Notes: generated from the sequence alone by a model not told the origin. DNA of 64,000 nucleotides from JBGQAS01 sp963699305 (GCA_963699305.1 OY969431.1:1860001-1924000); one strand, 5' to 3'. Positions 54,065 to 63,755 are shown, counted from the first letter of the stretch. Numbers and translations: made by a program.

Positions 54065-55036
54065 ATGCATCTGGAAAACAAATGGTTTGCTCAAAAGACG
54101 CATCATGCGATGGGCACGATCATGACCCACAAGGCCTTTGGATTGCATTCTGAAGACGCTCTTGATGCTATATGCAGAGAAGTCATGCGTCTGGAAGAAC
54201 TCCTCAGCCGTTTCTTACCGGATAGCGATATCAGTCGGATTAATGAATCCGCAGGAATTAAAAGCGAAAAGATAAACCTCGATACATTCGATGTGCTCTC
54301 CAAAGCAGTTGATTTTTCACGTTCCTTTCCGGGATGTTTCGATGTGACCATCGAGCCGTTAGTAAACCTGTGGAAAATTAGCAACGAAACATTTATCCAG
54401 CCGGATAGATCAAGCATCAAGCAGATTCTTCCGATGGTGAATTATCAAGATTTGCTCCTGGATCCATGGGAAATGACCGCCGGTCTAAAGAATATTGGGC
54501 AGTCGGTCGACCTGGGAGGGATCGGAAAAGGATTTGCCGGGGATAAGATCGTAGAGGTCTTGAGGAAATTTGATATCACTTCGGCTTATTCGAATCTCGG
54601 CGGCAACGTGGTAACGCTCGGGGCAAAACCCGATGGCTCCCCGTGGCAAGTTGGCATTCAGCATCCGCGACAAGAAAACAGCATCATTGGGTCTGTTTCA
54701 GTCGTAGACCAAACCGTGGTGACATCAGGAGATTATCAACGCTGCTTTATTGACAGCCAGGGGAAAAGACACCATCATATCCTGGACCCCAGGACCGGTT
54801 ACCCTGCGGAATCCGGGTTGATAAGTGTTTCCATTGTTTCCGAGAAATCATTGGCAGCCGACGCGTTATCCACCATGGTATTCGTGGCTGGGATGGAAAA
54901 GGGATTGGAAAACCTAAAAAAGTTTCCTCAAACCGAAGCCATCTTCGTGGACGCTGGACTACAAGTTTACGTGACACAAGGGCTGGGAAAACGCTTTCAA
55001 ACGGATAAAGACATTGACGTTACGATACTTAATTGA
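54065..55036 (+). CDS. apbE: FAD:protein FMN transferase (ApbE)
   Basis: A 323-aa ApbE-family enzyme that attaches FMN from FAD to Thr/Ser of target proteins. Conserved parts: HHAMGTIMTHKAFG (N-terminus), SRFLPDSDISRINESAG, VDLGGIGKGFAGDKIVE (FAD pocket), SNLGGNVVTLG, HHILDPRTGYPA, and SLAADALSTMVFVAG. An earlier ATG (54041) would add 8 residues. There is no lipobox or signal peptide, unusual for ApbE, so the location may be cytoplasmic. The targets are probably the two FMN-binding proteins downstream (25-nt gap). Confidence 0.93.
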   Translation: MHLENKWFAQKTHHAMGTIMTHKAFGLHSEDALDAICREVMRLEELLSRFLPDSDISRINESAGIKSEKINLDTFDVLSKAVDFSRSFPGCFDVTIEPLVNLWKISNETFIQPDRSSIKQILPMVNYQDLLLDPWEMTAGLKNIGQSVDLGGIGKGFAGDKIVEVLRKFDITSAYSNLGGNVVTLGAKPDGSPWQVGIQHPRQENSIIGSVSVVDQTVVTSGDYQRCFIDSQGKRHHHILDPRTGYPAESGLISVSIVSEKSLAADALSTMVFVAGMEKGLENLKKFPQTEAIFVDAGLQVYVTQGLGKRFQTDKDIDVTILN

Positions 55037-55060
55037 AAGACGAAAAAGGAGAAAAGGGAA

Positions 55061-55468
55061 ATGACAGGTTTAGTGATCGCAATCATTGTTGTACTTGGTT
55101 TGGCTGCCGCCGGTTGGATCGGTTGGTCGGCACTGAAGAAAGAGCATCGTGAAGCCAAGAATTTGCCAATAAAAACCGTGGATTTCAGCAAGCTGAAGGA
55201 AGGCAAATATCATGGGGCTTACGCAGGTGGGATGTACAAATGGAGGGTAAACGAATGTGATGTCAGCGTGTCGAAAGGCAAAGTGACCGATATTCAACTC
55301 TCTGCCACCAAGGATCCAGCTGCCCCAAATATGCAGCATAAGGAGCTTTACGATAGGGTCATCAAGGCTCAGTCGCTCCAGGTGGATACCATCAGCAGTG
55401 CAACCTTGACTTCAAAAGCGTATCTTAAAGCGGTTGAGAACGCGCTGGTACAGGCAGAGAAACTATAA
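55061..55468 (+). CDS. Membrane-anchored FMN-binding domain protein A (ApbE target)
   Basis: A 135-aa protein: one membrane helix (about residues 3-23) and an FMN-binding domain with the ApbE recognition sequence DTISSATLTS (residues 109-118; Thr115 is the expected FMN site, compare SGATLTS in NqrC). YHGAYAGGMYKWRVNECDVSV precedes it. The topology is unclear: positive charges after the helix (KKEHREAK) favour a cytoplasmic domain. AAGGAGAAAAGG precedes the ATG. Paralogue of the next gene. Confidence 0.9.
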   Translation: MTGLVIAIIVVLGLAAAGWIGWSALKKEHREAKNLPIKTVDFSKLKEGKYHGAYAGGMYKWRVNECDVSVSKGKVTDIQLSATKDPAAPNMQHKELYDRVIKAQSLQVDTISSATLTSKAYLKAVENALVQAEKL

Positions 55469-55500
55469 ATATGGATGCTTTGGAAAAGGAGAAGAAAGCC

Positions 55501-55965
55501 ATGACTATACAAGAGAATGGTGAAGATAAAGGAAAAAAGAAAGGGAGAAAAAAGGGTAAGGGGTGTTTGATCGCCATGTTGATCCTTTTGGTCATCATAG
55601 CAGTGAGCGGAGGGATCGGCTGGTTATTCTTATCCAAAGAGCATCGTGAGGCGGCAAGTCTTCCACTGAACGCCGTCGATTTCAGTAAACTGAATGATGG
55701 CACATATCATGGAGCCTATGCGGGCGGCATGTACAAGTGGCGGGTTAACGAATGTGATGTCACGGTGACAAATGGTAAAGTGACTGAAATCCAACTCACA
55801 GCTTCGATTGACCCGGCAGCTGACAATACAGATCATGAAATGCTTTACGCCCGTGTCATCAAGGCTCAGTCGCTCCAGGTGGATACCATCAGCAGCGCCA
55901 CCCTGACCTCGAAAGCGTATCTCCAATGCGTTGAAAACGCGCTGATCCCAGCGCGACGAGAATGA
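55501..55965 (+). CDS. Membrane-anchored FMN-binding domain protein B (ApbE target)
   Basis: A 154-aa paralogue of the preceding gene (start 55501; 55471 is an alternative). The N-terminus is very basic (DKGKKKGRKKGKG) and a membrane helix follows at about 22-43, so the FMN-binding domain should lie outside. ApbE motif DTISSATLTS (128-137), Thr134 the expected FMN site. The two proteins are nearly identical over the domain (GTYHGAYAGGMYKWRVNECD). It is separated from its paralogue by only a few nt in the same operon. Confidence 0.9.
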   Translation: MTIQENGEDKGKKKGRKKGKGCLIAMLILLVIIAVSGGIGWLFLSKEHREAASLPLNAVDFSKLNDGTYHGAYAGGMYKWRVNECDVTVTNGKVTEIQLTASIDPAADNTDHEMLYARVIKAQSLQVDTISSATLTSKAYLQCVENALIPARRE

Positions 55966-56004
55966 CAGAGTTAGGCTGATTAAAATAAGAAAAAGGAGAA
56001 AGAG

Positions 56005-56538
56005 ATGGAAAAAAATATTTTAGTTACTTATGCTTCAAAATATGGTGCTACCAAGGAGATTGCTGAGAAAATCGGTGAGGGACTTCAAAAAGCTGGATTG
56101 CAGGCTGATGTTCTTCCTGTAGACAATATCCGCGATCTTGACGCGTACAAAGCGGTCATCCTGGGGAGCGCGCTTTATGTAGGCAGTTGGCAAAAAGAAG
56201 CCGTAAAGTTTTTACAGAGCAATGAAAACACCCTTGCCAAACGACCACTATGGCTTTTTTCAAGTGGGCCTTCAGGTGAAGGAGATCCGGTTGAATTAGT
56301 AGATGATCAACGGCTACCTCCCGCTCTGCAACCGGTTGCCGATCGCATCCGACCACGTGATATAACCGTTTTTCACGGAAATATTGACGCAGAAAAGTTA
56401 AACTTCATCGAAAAATTTGCTGTAAAAAGCATTGTTAAAAAACCATTCGGCGACTTTCGTGATTGGGAATCCATCAGTGCCTGGACCGCCAAAATCGCAA
56501 CTGAGGTAAAAAAAGCAAACACTAACAATAAGCAATGA
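56005..56538 (+). CDS. Flavodoxin-domain protein, HemG-like
   Basis: A 177-aa flavodoxin: phosphate loop VTYASKYGATKEIAEKIG, then VILGSALYVGSWQKEAVKFL, then FSSGPSGEGDPVEL and HGNIDAEKLNFIEKFAVK. It resembles menaquinone-dependent protoporphyrinogen oxidase (HemG) and related redox flavodoxins. AAAAAGGAGAAAGAG precedes the ATG by 1-5 nt. Last gene of the flavin unit; could supply electrons to the FMN proteins (inference). Confidence 0.87.
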   Translation: MEKNILVTYASKYGATKEIAEKIGEGLQKAGLQADVLPVDNIRDLDAYKAVILGSALYVGSWQKEAVKFLQSNENTLAKRPLWLFSSGPSGEGDPVELVDDQRLPPALQPVADRIRPRDITVFHGNIDAEKLNFIEKFAVKSIVKKPFGDFRDWESISAWTAKIATEVKKANTNNKQ

Positions 56539-56648
56539 GTAGTCATTGGGTCCGATTGGTATTGACTCTGCTAGCATAAATTGAGTGCTGTAGACACACA
56601 GGGATTACCAGTTAAATGTCTCTCTTCGCTCATTGGAACGGTTAATAC

Positions 56649-57668
56649 TTGCCAGAGGAGGTTCTTATTCCTCAATTTTGGATATTATTTTTCATCGTCC
56701 TCGTCGTATTTGTGCTTGTGGGTATTGCGGCAGTTATGGCTCGCTATTTTAGGGAAATCGGTGCAGCCCGGAAGCGCGTCGAGGTCATGGGCAGCCAGGT
56801 AATTGACACACCTTGTGGTCCAATTGAGTATGCCCGCAAGGGGCATGGGTATCCGTTATTGTCTGTGCATGGCGCCATAGGTGGATTTGACCAGGGCTTG
56901 GTTCTGGCGCAAAATTTTAATTTACCAAATTTCGAGATCATTTCTGTCTCACGCTTCGGTTACCTGCGTTCGCCAATTCCAGAAAATGCCAACTTGGATA
57001 TGCAAGCGGATGCCTATGCTTTTTTGTTGGATGCCCTGAATATCCCACAAGCAGCTGTTTTTGCAATATCATCAGGAGCCACGTCGGCAATCCGTTTTAT
57101 TGCGCGTTACTCTGAGCGTGTCGCTGTCCTCGTTCTGCTCTGCCCTGAAGCGCCGGGAGAAATCCAAATGGCATTACCCCCCAGGTTTGTTTTTGACATT
57201 TTGTTTCGCAGCGACTTTTTTTATTGGGTGCTAATTACCTACTTTCCGAAAAGCATGCAAAATATGATGATGTTGGTACCGAAGGGATTTATTTCTACGC
57301 CTGAAAGCTCATCGCGAGTGAAAATGATCCTGGAGGGTGATCTCCCCACAAACAAGCGCATCGACGGCCTGATTTTCGAAACCTATGTCACGGCTTCCGA
57401 ATTGCTCGAATCTGTTTCTGATAAAAACCCTTTTCCCCTTCACAAAATCAAGACGCCGGTTTTGGTCGTAAATGCCCTGGATGACCTAATTACGCTCCAT
57501 GAAAATGTCCGTGCCCTGGCGGAGAAAATTCCGAGCGCACGCTTTTACACCGTGCCGGATGGTGGTCACCTGTTCTTCGGTCATTCGCAGGAAGTGAGGT
57601 CCGAAATTGTGGCGTTCCTGAGCAAGTATGTGACTGGATATGGAAAGAGAAAGGCAACTGATGCGTAA
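56649..57668 (+). CDS. Membrane-anchored alpha/beta hydrolase
   Basis: A 339-aa protein with an N-terminal membrane helix (about residues 9-32), then an alpha/beta-hydrolase domain: oxyanion HGAIGGFDQ, nucleophile in AISSGATSA (AxSxG variant of GxSxG), acid in NALDDLITLHE, and catalytic His in GGHLFFGHS. Start is uncertain: a TTG at 56649 lies at the ribosome site (AGAGGAGG), and an ATT start 6 nt later cannot be excluded. Its end overlaps the start of the serine hydrolase gene. Substrate unknown. Confidence 0.78.
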   Translation: MPEEVLIPQFWILFFIVLVVFVLVGIAAVMARYFREIGAARKRVEVMGSQVIDTPCGPIEYARKGHGYPLLSVHGAIGGFDQGLVLAQNFNLPNFEIISVSRFGYLRSPIPENANLDMQADAYAFLLDALNIPQAAVFAISSGATSAIRFIARYSERVAVLVLLCPEAPGEIQMALPPRFVFDILFRSDFFYWVLITYFPKSMQNMMMLVPKGFISTPESSSRVKMILEGDLPTNKRIDGLIFETYVTASELLESVSDKNPFPLHKIKTPVLVVNALDDLITLHENVRALAEKIPSARFYTVPDGGHLFFGHSQEVRSEIVAFLSKYVTGYGKRKATDA

Positions 57669-59187
57669 AAAGAAATTCCTCCTGGGTTCCATGATTGGAT
57701 TGGCTGCGCTTACCCTGGTAACGAAAGCATTTTCAGGCAAAACTTCCCCCGCGAGGACATCTCCCAAACGTACCATGAAAAGAGCATCCTACGCAGCCAT
57801 GGATGCTTATGTCGAAGCACAAATGAAGCACCTGAACATCCCGGGGGCTGCCCTCGCCATCGTGGAGGGTGATACGATCACACACTTGCGTGGGTTTGGT
57901 AAAGCCCGTCCCGGCGGTGAAGCGCCCGCACCTCAAACACCCTTCTTCATCGGTTCGCTTACCAAATCGTTTACCGCCCTGGCGATCATGCAGCTCGTCG
58001 AGTACGGCAAGATCGAATTGGATGCCCCGGTCCGTCGTTACCTGCCGTGGTTCCGCCTCGCAGACCTTAAGGCATCTTCACAAATCACCGTGCGCCACCT
58101 GTTAAACCAGACCAGCGGTTTGCCGATGCTGCTTGGGATGGCAAACCTTGACGATACCACAGACCGTCCGGACGCAACGGAGCAGCAGGTGCATGGATTG
58201 TCCACACTAAAACTTACCCGGGCAGTCGGATCGAAGTTCGAATACAGCAATCTGAATTACAACGTGCTGGGGTTGATCGTGGAAGCTGCAAGTGGCGAAT
58301 CTTATGCAGCGTACATCCAAAAACATGTATTTACTCCCTTGGGGATGAGCCACAGCTACACTTCAAAACGTATTGCAGAAAAGGACGGTCTTGCGATGGG
58401 TCACCGCTATTGGTTCGGCATTCCAATCGCTGCACCCAACCTGCACATCCCGCTCAGTTCGCTTCCATCCGGTGAGCTCATCTCCAGCGTGGAAGACATG
58501 GCGCACTACCTCATCGCCCAGCTTAATGGAGGGCATTATCGAAATGCGAAAATCCTTTCGGGTACGGGTATCGAGGAATTGCACCGTGGGGCAGCCAAAA
58601 TCATCGAGATGGGTATGTTACTAGGACATTATGCCATGGGCTGGATAAGCGAGCAGAAGGGAAAATCACGAATCGTATCGCACAGCGGCATCGTACCTGA
58701 CTTTGGCGGTTTTATGGCTCTCGTACCGGAACAAAATAAAGGCATTGTCCTGCTTTTTAATGCCAACCATGCCATGCTGAAGATGACCCTGGACGAGGTT
58801 GGGATGGGTGCAGCAGTGCGGCTCGCCGGAGAAACCCCTGCACCTCTCCGTTTAGGTGCAGCCCCATGGTTGATGCGTGCCATGCTGCTCATCCCGGTTC
58901 TCCAAATCGCGGGGGTTGTCTCGACGCTAATACTGCTGCGGCAATGGTATTGGAATCCAACGCTTCTCCCGAACCCGGACCTCATTTGGCTTCAATACAT
59001 CCTGCTTCCAATGCTCCCCAATCTGCTGGTAGCATCCATGTTGATCCCCATGCTGGGTAAATTGCGCGGTTTTTTAAAGCTCTTCATGCCCGACTTTTCC
59101 TGGCTTGCCCGGATCTGTGGTGCTTTCGCTATAATCTGGACTTTCTTGCGAACTAGCTTGATCCTATGGATTCTTCGTAAGCCATAA
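57661..59187 (+). CDS. Serine beta-lactamase-like hydrolase with C-terminal membrane helices
   Basis: A 508-aa class-C beta-lactamase-fold protein: an N-terminal membrane anchor (LGSMIGLAALTLVTKAF), nucleophile motif SLTK (Ser99-Lys102), YSN in FEYSNLNYN, and HSG in IVSHSGIVPDFGG. A C-terminal membrane region of about 110 residues (four helices) follows. Such proteins are peptidases, esterases or penicillin-binding-like enzymes; antibiotic resistance cannot be inferred. The start 57661 overlaps the previous gene stop by 8 nt. An earlier start at 57640 is unlikely. Confidence 0.88.
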   Translation: MRKKKFLLGSMIGLAALTLVTKAFSGKTSPARTSPKRTMKRASYAAMDAYVEAQMKHLNIPGAALAIVEGDTITHLRGFGKARPGGEAPAPQTPFFIGSLTKSFTALAIMQLVEYGKIELDAPVRRYLPWFRLADLKASSQITVRHLLNQTSGLPMLLGMANLDDTTDRPDATEQQVHGLSTLKLTRAVGSKFEYSNLNYNVLGLIVEAASGESYAAYIQKHVFTPLGMSHSYTSKRIAEKDGLAMGHRYWFGIPIAAPNLHIPLSSLPSGELISSVEDMAHYLIAQLNGGHYRNAKILSGTGIEELHRGAAKIIEMGMLLGHYAMGWISEQKGKSRIVSHSGIVPDFGGFMALVPEQNKGIVLLFNANHAMLKMTLDEVGMGAAVRLAGETPAPLRLGAAPWLMRAMLLIPVLQIAGVVSTLILLRQWYWNPTLLPNPDLIWLQYILLPMLPNLLVASMLIPMLGKLRGFLKLFMPDFSWLARICGAFAIIWTFLRTSLILWILRKP

Positions 59188-59240
59188 AGTTCAAATTCTT
59201 TCATTGAGCAACTGAATCGTAAGAACTGGAATATCGTACA

Positions 59241-60504
59241 ATGCTAGAGAAAATCACAAAAAACGATGCTACTTATGCCCTTAATATCGTTAAAGCAATC
59301 TGCACCAACGTGGGTCCCGGTTTGCCGGGCAGTCCCCAGGAACGGGAACGGGCTTCGATGATTAAAAAGGAATTGGAATCGCACCTGGGTGCCGGAAATG
59401 TTGTCACCGAGGAATTTACCTTTGCCCCTGGCTCTGCCCTGTATGGGCCTCCCATCAGCGCGCTCTTTACGCTTATTGCTGTCCTGCTGAATATTTCCTT
59501 GGGGCATATCCCGGGAATCTCACCCTGGGTAACCTCAATTTCCGCTTTGGTGTTTTCCATCATCTCGCCGTTACTATTCCTAATCGAGTTCTTCTTTGCT
59601 TTTGAATTTGTAGATCTTTTTTACAAAAAAAAGCAATCCCTGAACGTGATCGGCACGCTGCGAAAGTCTGGAACCAAGAACGTGAAGCGCCTTCTAATTT
59701 TGAGCGGGCACCACGACAGCGCTCCGGAAAATACCTGGTTTCGCTTTCTTGGTTACGGATTTTTCTTCTTTTCAGCGACCTTTTTTATCGGATTCATTGT
59801 CATGCTGGTTATGAGCATCATCCAGCTGATCGGTGTGATCACAGACAACCCTGCCACAATTACTTACGGGACATTGGGATGGGTGTTGCTGGTTTTTCCT
59901 ATGGTGCCATCCATAATCTATATACTATTCCTGAATAGGGGAATAAAAAATGGAGGAATCGTACCCGGCGCAGCGGATAACCTTTCAGCCTGCGCCCTTA
60001 CCGTGGCAATGTGCCGGTTCCTGGTGAAAAATCCCTCGTACATTCCAGCGGATACGGAAATCCGGTTCGTTTCCTTCGGCGGCGAGGAAGCTGGATTGCG
60101 TGGTTCGCGCCGTTATGTGGAGCGCCACCTTGACGAGCTGAAACGTTTGGATGTTCGACTGCTTAATTTCGAGACCGTTGTCTATCCGGAAATTGCCATC
60201 CTCACCTCGGATGTGAATGGCACCGTGAAGAATTCCGTGGAAATGGTGAAAGGTGTTGTCGCAGCGGCAAAACGCGCTCGGGGTTCCATACAAGGTGGCG
60301 TCCGCTTCGCTCGGGGTCATAACCGATGCGGGTCCTTTCAACCGGGCAGGTCTCAAGGCTACTACTTTGCTTCCGTTCAAGGTACCACAACAGCTGATTG
60401 CCTTCTATCACCAGAAGTGGGATAGGCCAGAAGTGTTAAGCATTGAGCCGCTGTCAAATGTGTTAAAGCTCACCCTTGCGTGGGTGCGACACGGCGGGGA
60501 GTAG
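59241..60504 (+). CDS. M28-family metallopeptidase (one-base frameshift near 60273)
   Basis: An M28 aminopeptidase-like protein with three membrane segments between residues about 70-230. Zinc ligands: GHHDSAPE (His, Asp), PGAADNLSA (Asp), FGGEEAGLRGS (Glu-Glu). Frame 1 loses the family sequence after VVAAAKR (ending at 60425), while the next frame continues ALGVPYKVASASLGVITDAG, then FNRAGL and FYHQKWDRPEVLS to 60504. Deleting one C near 60273 joins them into about 420 aa. It may process peptides outside the cytoplasm. Confidence 0.82.
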
Positions 60505-60788
60505 ATAAAATAATCATCTGATACATTGTCGTCCCTTTGTGGGATAACTGCGTTCCATTCATTTAAGAACACGAATTGGGCACTTCGCATTCGGCGTTCG
60601 CCAGTTTGGGTGATGTATCGTTTGGCGCGCTTCCAGCGGAACCTGAAGGGCCCACCCAAGCGTTGAGCTGAGGTTGCCTTTTTCTGCGAAAATAAACATC
60701 ACCGATAAAAATAGAAAACAAAAGGCTTATCATATGCATCCAACCTTTTTCTTAGCTAGCTGTATATATTGTATGAGATCTCAATTGT

Positions 60789-61358
60789 ATGGAATCAACC
60801 ATGGATGATTCACAAGCCATTCAAAGACTGAAGAAAGGTGATATTGGTGGGCTGGAATTTTTAATCGCCCGTCACCAGGTAAAAGCGTTTCGGACGGCTG
60901 TTCTAATTTTAAGTGATGATGCTTTAGCAGAAGATGTAGTACACGATACATTCCTGCGCATCTACCAGCGCATTCGATATTTCGATGCGGACCGACCTTT
61001 CGAGCCGTATTTAATGCGCAGCATAGCGCATGCCGCCTTGAATGCAGCTGAAAAAGCATCGCGGTACATGACCCTGAACGAGGAAACCGAACCGGTGATA
61101 CTCGAACGACTTTTACACAAAGCGACAACAACCGAAAACCAGGTTGAGTATATCCAACTGAAGCAGGAAATTTCCTCTGCCTTGACCAAACTCAAACCGC
61201 GCGAACGGATGGTGATCGTCGAACGTTACTATCTGGATATGAGTGAAAAAGAAATGGCGGAGGAGCATTCGATTGCCCCGGGAACCGTCAAATGGTTGTT
61301 GAATTCTGCGCGCCACCAGTTGCGTAAATTCATCAGTGTGGAGGGTAAGGAAAAATGA
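60789..61358 (+). CDS. ECF-type RNA polymerase sigma factor
   Basis: A 189-aa sigma-70 ECF factor: region 2 (VLILSDDALAEDVVHDTFLRIYQRIRYFDADRPFEPYLMRSIAHAALNAAEK), with D-A-L-A-E-D-V-V-H-D, and region 4 (LKPRERMVIVERYYLDMSEKEMAEEHSIAPGTVKWLLNSARHQLRKF). A second ATG at 60801 is possible. It overlaps the gene of the membrane protein downstream by 4 nt (ATGA), the usual sigma/anti-sigma arrangement. Target promoters are not known. Confidence 0.93.
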   Translation: MESTMDDSQAIQRLKKGDIGGLEFLIARHQVKAFRTAVLILSDDALAEDVVHDTFLRIYQRIRYFDADRPFEPYLMRSIAHAALNAAEKASRYMTLNEETEPVILERLLHKATTTENQVEYIQLKQEISSALTKLKPRERMVIVERYYLDMSEKEMAEEHSIAPGTVKWLLNSARHQLRKFISVEGKEK

Positions 61359-63622
61359 AACCCAGATCATCTAACCAAGTTTTCGATGAAATTGCACAAC
61401 AGTACGCACCAAAAGGTATTGGTCTATCTTCTCGTATTCTAGCGAGAGTAAAAAAGGATAAGGTTAACACAATGAAATGGAAGTTCGCACTTACCGGAAT
61501 ACTATCTTTGGCGGTCCTACTGGCAATTCTTTTTGCGATACCAAGCGTCGCCACTGCAATGAAGCGTCTTTTCGGATACATCCCGAATGTTGGATTGGTT
61601 GAAAATGACATACCATTACGCGTCCTGTCTGAACCCGCTTACATCAAGCGGGAAGGTACGACCATCACAGTCACCCAGGGAGTTGTGGACCTGCAGCAGA
61701 CCATCATTATTTACCAGGTCGAAAACATTCCGATTACCTCCTCCTCCTCTGATACACAGAATTCGGAAATTTGTCATCAACTACCCGATCTCCAATTGCC
61801 GGATGGCAGCATCCTGAAAGGAGAATCAAATGACGGTAATTACTGGTTTAGCGGGTACAGCAGGAGGTTGGTTTTCCCGGCGTTACCAGAGGATGTCAAC
61901 ACAAGCAAACTGGTTTTCGCATGCCTGGAGCAAAGTGTTATATCGCCCGATTTTCAAGATCTGAAAATCACGCTTAACTTTATTCCAGCTCCAGAAGATA
62001 CACAGGTATATACTCTCATCGATTTACCCACACCGCTACCAGCACCAACCCAGAATGGAATCGAAGATGGCGCTTATGATTCAGATTTTCGACTTGTGAT
62101 AAACCGGTATACAAAGACTGATGAAAATGTCATCCTTTTTGGAATTCTCGAATCTTTCTCAGGGGACAACGCGGTTGAATATATCGAAGAAAATGCCGTT
62201 CATCTCATCGACTCTGCTGGAAAAGAAATCCCGTTAGTGGAAGACCCATCCTTGGTCGATCCTCAGGACGAAGTTCCCAACAAGGCATCCAGGCCATGGG
62301 CATATCTCACTGATGGAGCGTATTCAGCAGGCCAGGCTACCCTCACGGTAGATTCAGCATGGACCCGGTTCACTCTTAATGCCCGCTTTATGGTTGACCT
62401 CGGAGCGGATCCCCAGCCAGGCCAGACACTGGACATTAAACAAACCTTTGTTGTCGCAGGCCACGAAATCGTCATACAAAGCGCTGAAATTAACGGCAAA
62501 GGTAACGGTATTTCCTTTACGGTGATCAAGCCTGCAAATGTCGCCGACGTGAATGTGATGGACCTGGAGCATCCTTTGCTTGGCGGCGGGGGTGGACCAG
62601 ACTCATGTGGCTTCACCTATCAAGATGGAATCCCATCCGGTGAGATCAACCTGACCCTCCTCAGCGTCTCCATTAATTTACCTGGCCCGTGGAGTGCGAT
62701 CGTGGAATTACCTGAGCTACCAAAAAGCAGCCTGCCGGTAGAGATGCAGTCCGCATGTTTGACCCAATCATCCTGGCAGAATACGCTCAACAATCCTATG
62801 GTACTCCCAGAAGGCTTGGGTGGCACGCTGGCGTTATCCAATGTTTCAGCTCCGGATTATATTTACCGCGTGATGACTGTTGATCTTACCGGCACAAATC
62901 CTCAAATTCTCGCACAAGGAGATTCACCCTCCCTTTCACCTGACAGCCGCCAAATCCTTTTCAACAGTGACACAGGTCTGCAAATGATGGACCTGGGATC
63001 TGGAATTGTCACACCCCTGACAGAAACATGGAAAAATGACCGCGGACCCATCTGGTCACCCGACGGTTTAAGGATTGCATTTACCCGTGGACCTGCATCG
63101 GGATTAATCGGCGCACCGGGACCTTACGCCATCATCATTGCAAATCCAGACGGTACACAACAGATCCCAGTGGTTGAGAATGGCGACGCAAATAGTGTAA
63201 TGGCGTGGCTCCCGGATGGACAAAGCCTGTTGTACACGGTCGCAGGACCGAATGGATCCGCTGTAAATCGTATCGATCTCTCAACAGGGCAAGTCACTCA
63301 ACTCTTCGATACCAATTATGTCAATTCGGGAATTGCGTTATCCCCCGAAGGAGACCGGGTTGCCTACGAGTTTATGTTACCCGGAGATCATTATGGAATC
63401 TATGCATCCGATGTGGACGGGCAAAATCGAAAGTTAATCGTAGATGGAGCACCCATCGTGGTTACAGTGCCGCGTTGGAGTCCCGACGGGAACTGGTTGA
63501 TCGTCAGTGTTCAAGATGAGAGTCTTCCCGAAATTCCGGTGTTGGCACTCATCGAAGTTGATACATGCCAGATCATCCCCCTGACGACAATTTCAGGATA
63601 TGTGTCAACCTGGAATCCGTAA
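61355..63622 (+). CDS. Membrane protein with TolB-like propeller, likely anti-sigma partner
   Basis: A 755-aa protein with a short cytoplasmic N-terminus (about 40 aa), one membrane helix (about residues 42-65: FALTGILSLAVLLAILFAI), and an extracytoplasmic part: beta-sandwich domains (about 75-490), then a PD40/TolB-type propeller (about 510-755) with repeats SPDSRQILFNSDTG, SPDGLRIAFTRG, SPEGDRVAYEFM and SPDGNWLIVSV. Topology and the ATGA overlap with the ECF gene suggest an anti-sigma/sensor role (inference); a classical zinc anti-sigma motif was not seen in the N-terminus. Confidence 0.75.
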   Translation: MKPRSSNQVFDEIAQQYAPKGIGLSSRILARVKKDKVNTMKWKFALTGILSLAVLLAILFAIPSVATAMKRLFGYIPNVGLVENDIPLRVLSEPAYIKREGTTITVTQGVVDLQQTIIIYQVENIPITSSSSDTQNSEICHQLPDLQLPDGSILKGESNDGNYWFSGYSRRLVFPALPEDVNTSKLVFACLEQSVISPDFQDLKITLNFIPAPEDTQVYTLIDLPTPLPAPTQNGIEDGAYDSDFRLVINRYTKTDENVILFGILESFSGDNAVEYIEENAVHLIDSAGKEIPLVEDPSLVDPQDEVPNKASRPWAYLTDGAYSAGQATLTVDSAWTRFTLNARFMVDLGADPQPGQTLDIKQTFVVAGHEIVIQSAEINGKGNGISFTVIKPANVADVNVMDLEHPLLGGGGGPDSCGFTYQDGIPSGEINLTLLSVSINLPGPWSAIVELPELPKSSLPVEMQSACLTQSSWQNTLNNPMVLPEGLGGTLALSNVSAPDYIYRVMTVDLTGTNPQILAQGDSPSLSPDSRQILFNSDTGLQMMDLGSGIVTPLTETWKNDRGPIWSPDGLRIAFTRGPASGLIGAPGPYAIIIANPDGTQQIPVVENGDANSVMAWLPDGQSLLYTVAGPNGSAVNRIDLSTGQVTQLFDTNYVNSGIALSPEGDRVAYEFMLPGDHYGIYASDVDGQNRKLIVDGAPIVVTVPRWSPDGNWLIVSVQDESLPEIPVLALIEVDTCQIIPLTTISGYVSTWNP

Positions 63623-63636
63623 ACCTTTGATCGAGG

Positions 63637-63668
63637 AAATAAGGAGGAGGAATACTTCCTCCTTATTT
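63637..63668 (+). terminator. Intrinsic terminator after the sigma/propeller operon
   Basis: AAATAAGGAGGA (63637-63648), an 8-nt loop, TCCTCCTTATTT (63657-63668), with a longer T tract following. Confidence 0.85.
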
Positions 63669-63755
63669 TTTGGTTTCATTTGATACAAACCCAGTAATTT
63701 TGTATCGGACAAGACCTTCAAATGCTGCCTGTGGGGCAGCTATTTTTTTATGTGT

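Noticed and set aside
57661..59187. Antibiotic-resistance beta-lactamase
   Set aside because: SxxK/YxN/HxG occurs in many esterases and peptidases, and the protein has an anchor and four extra membrane helices, unlike AmpC.
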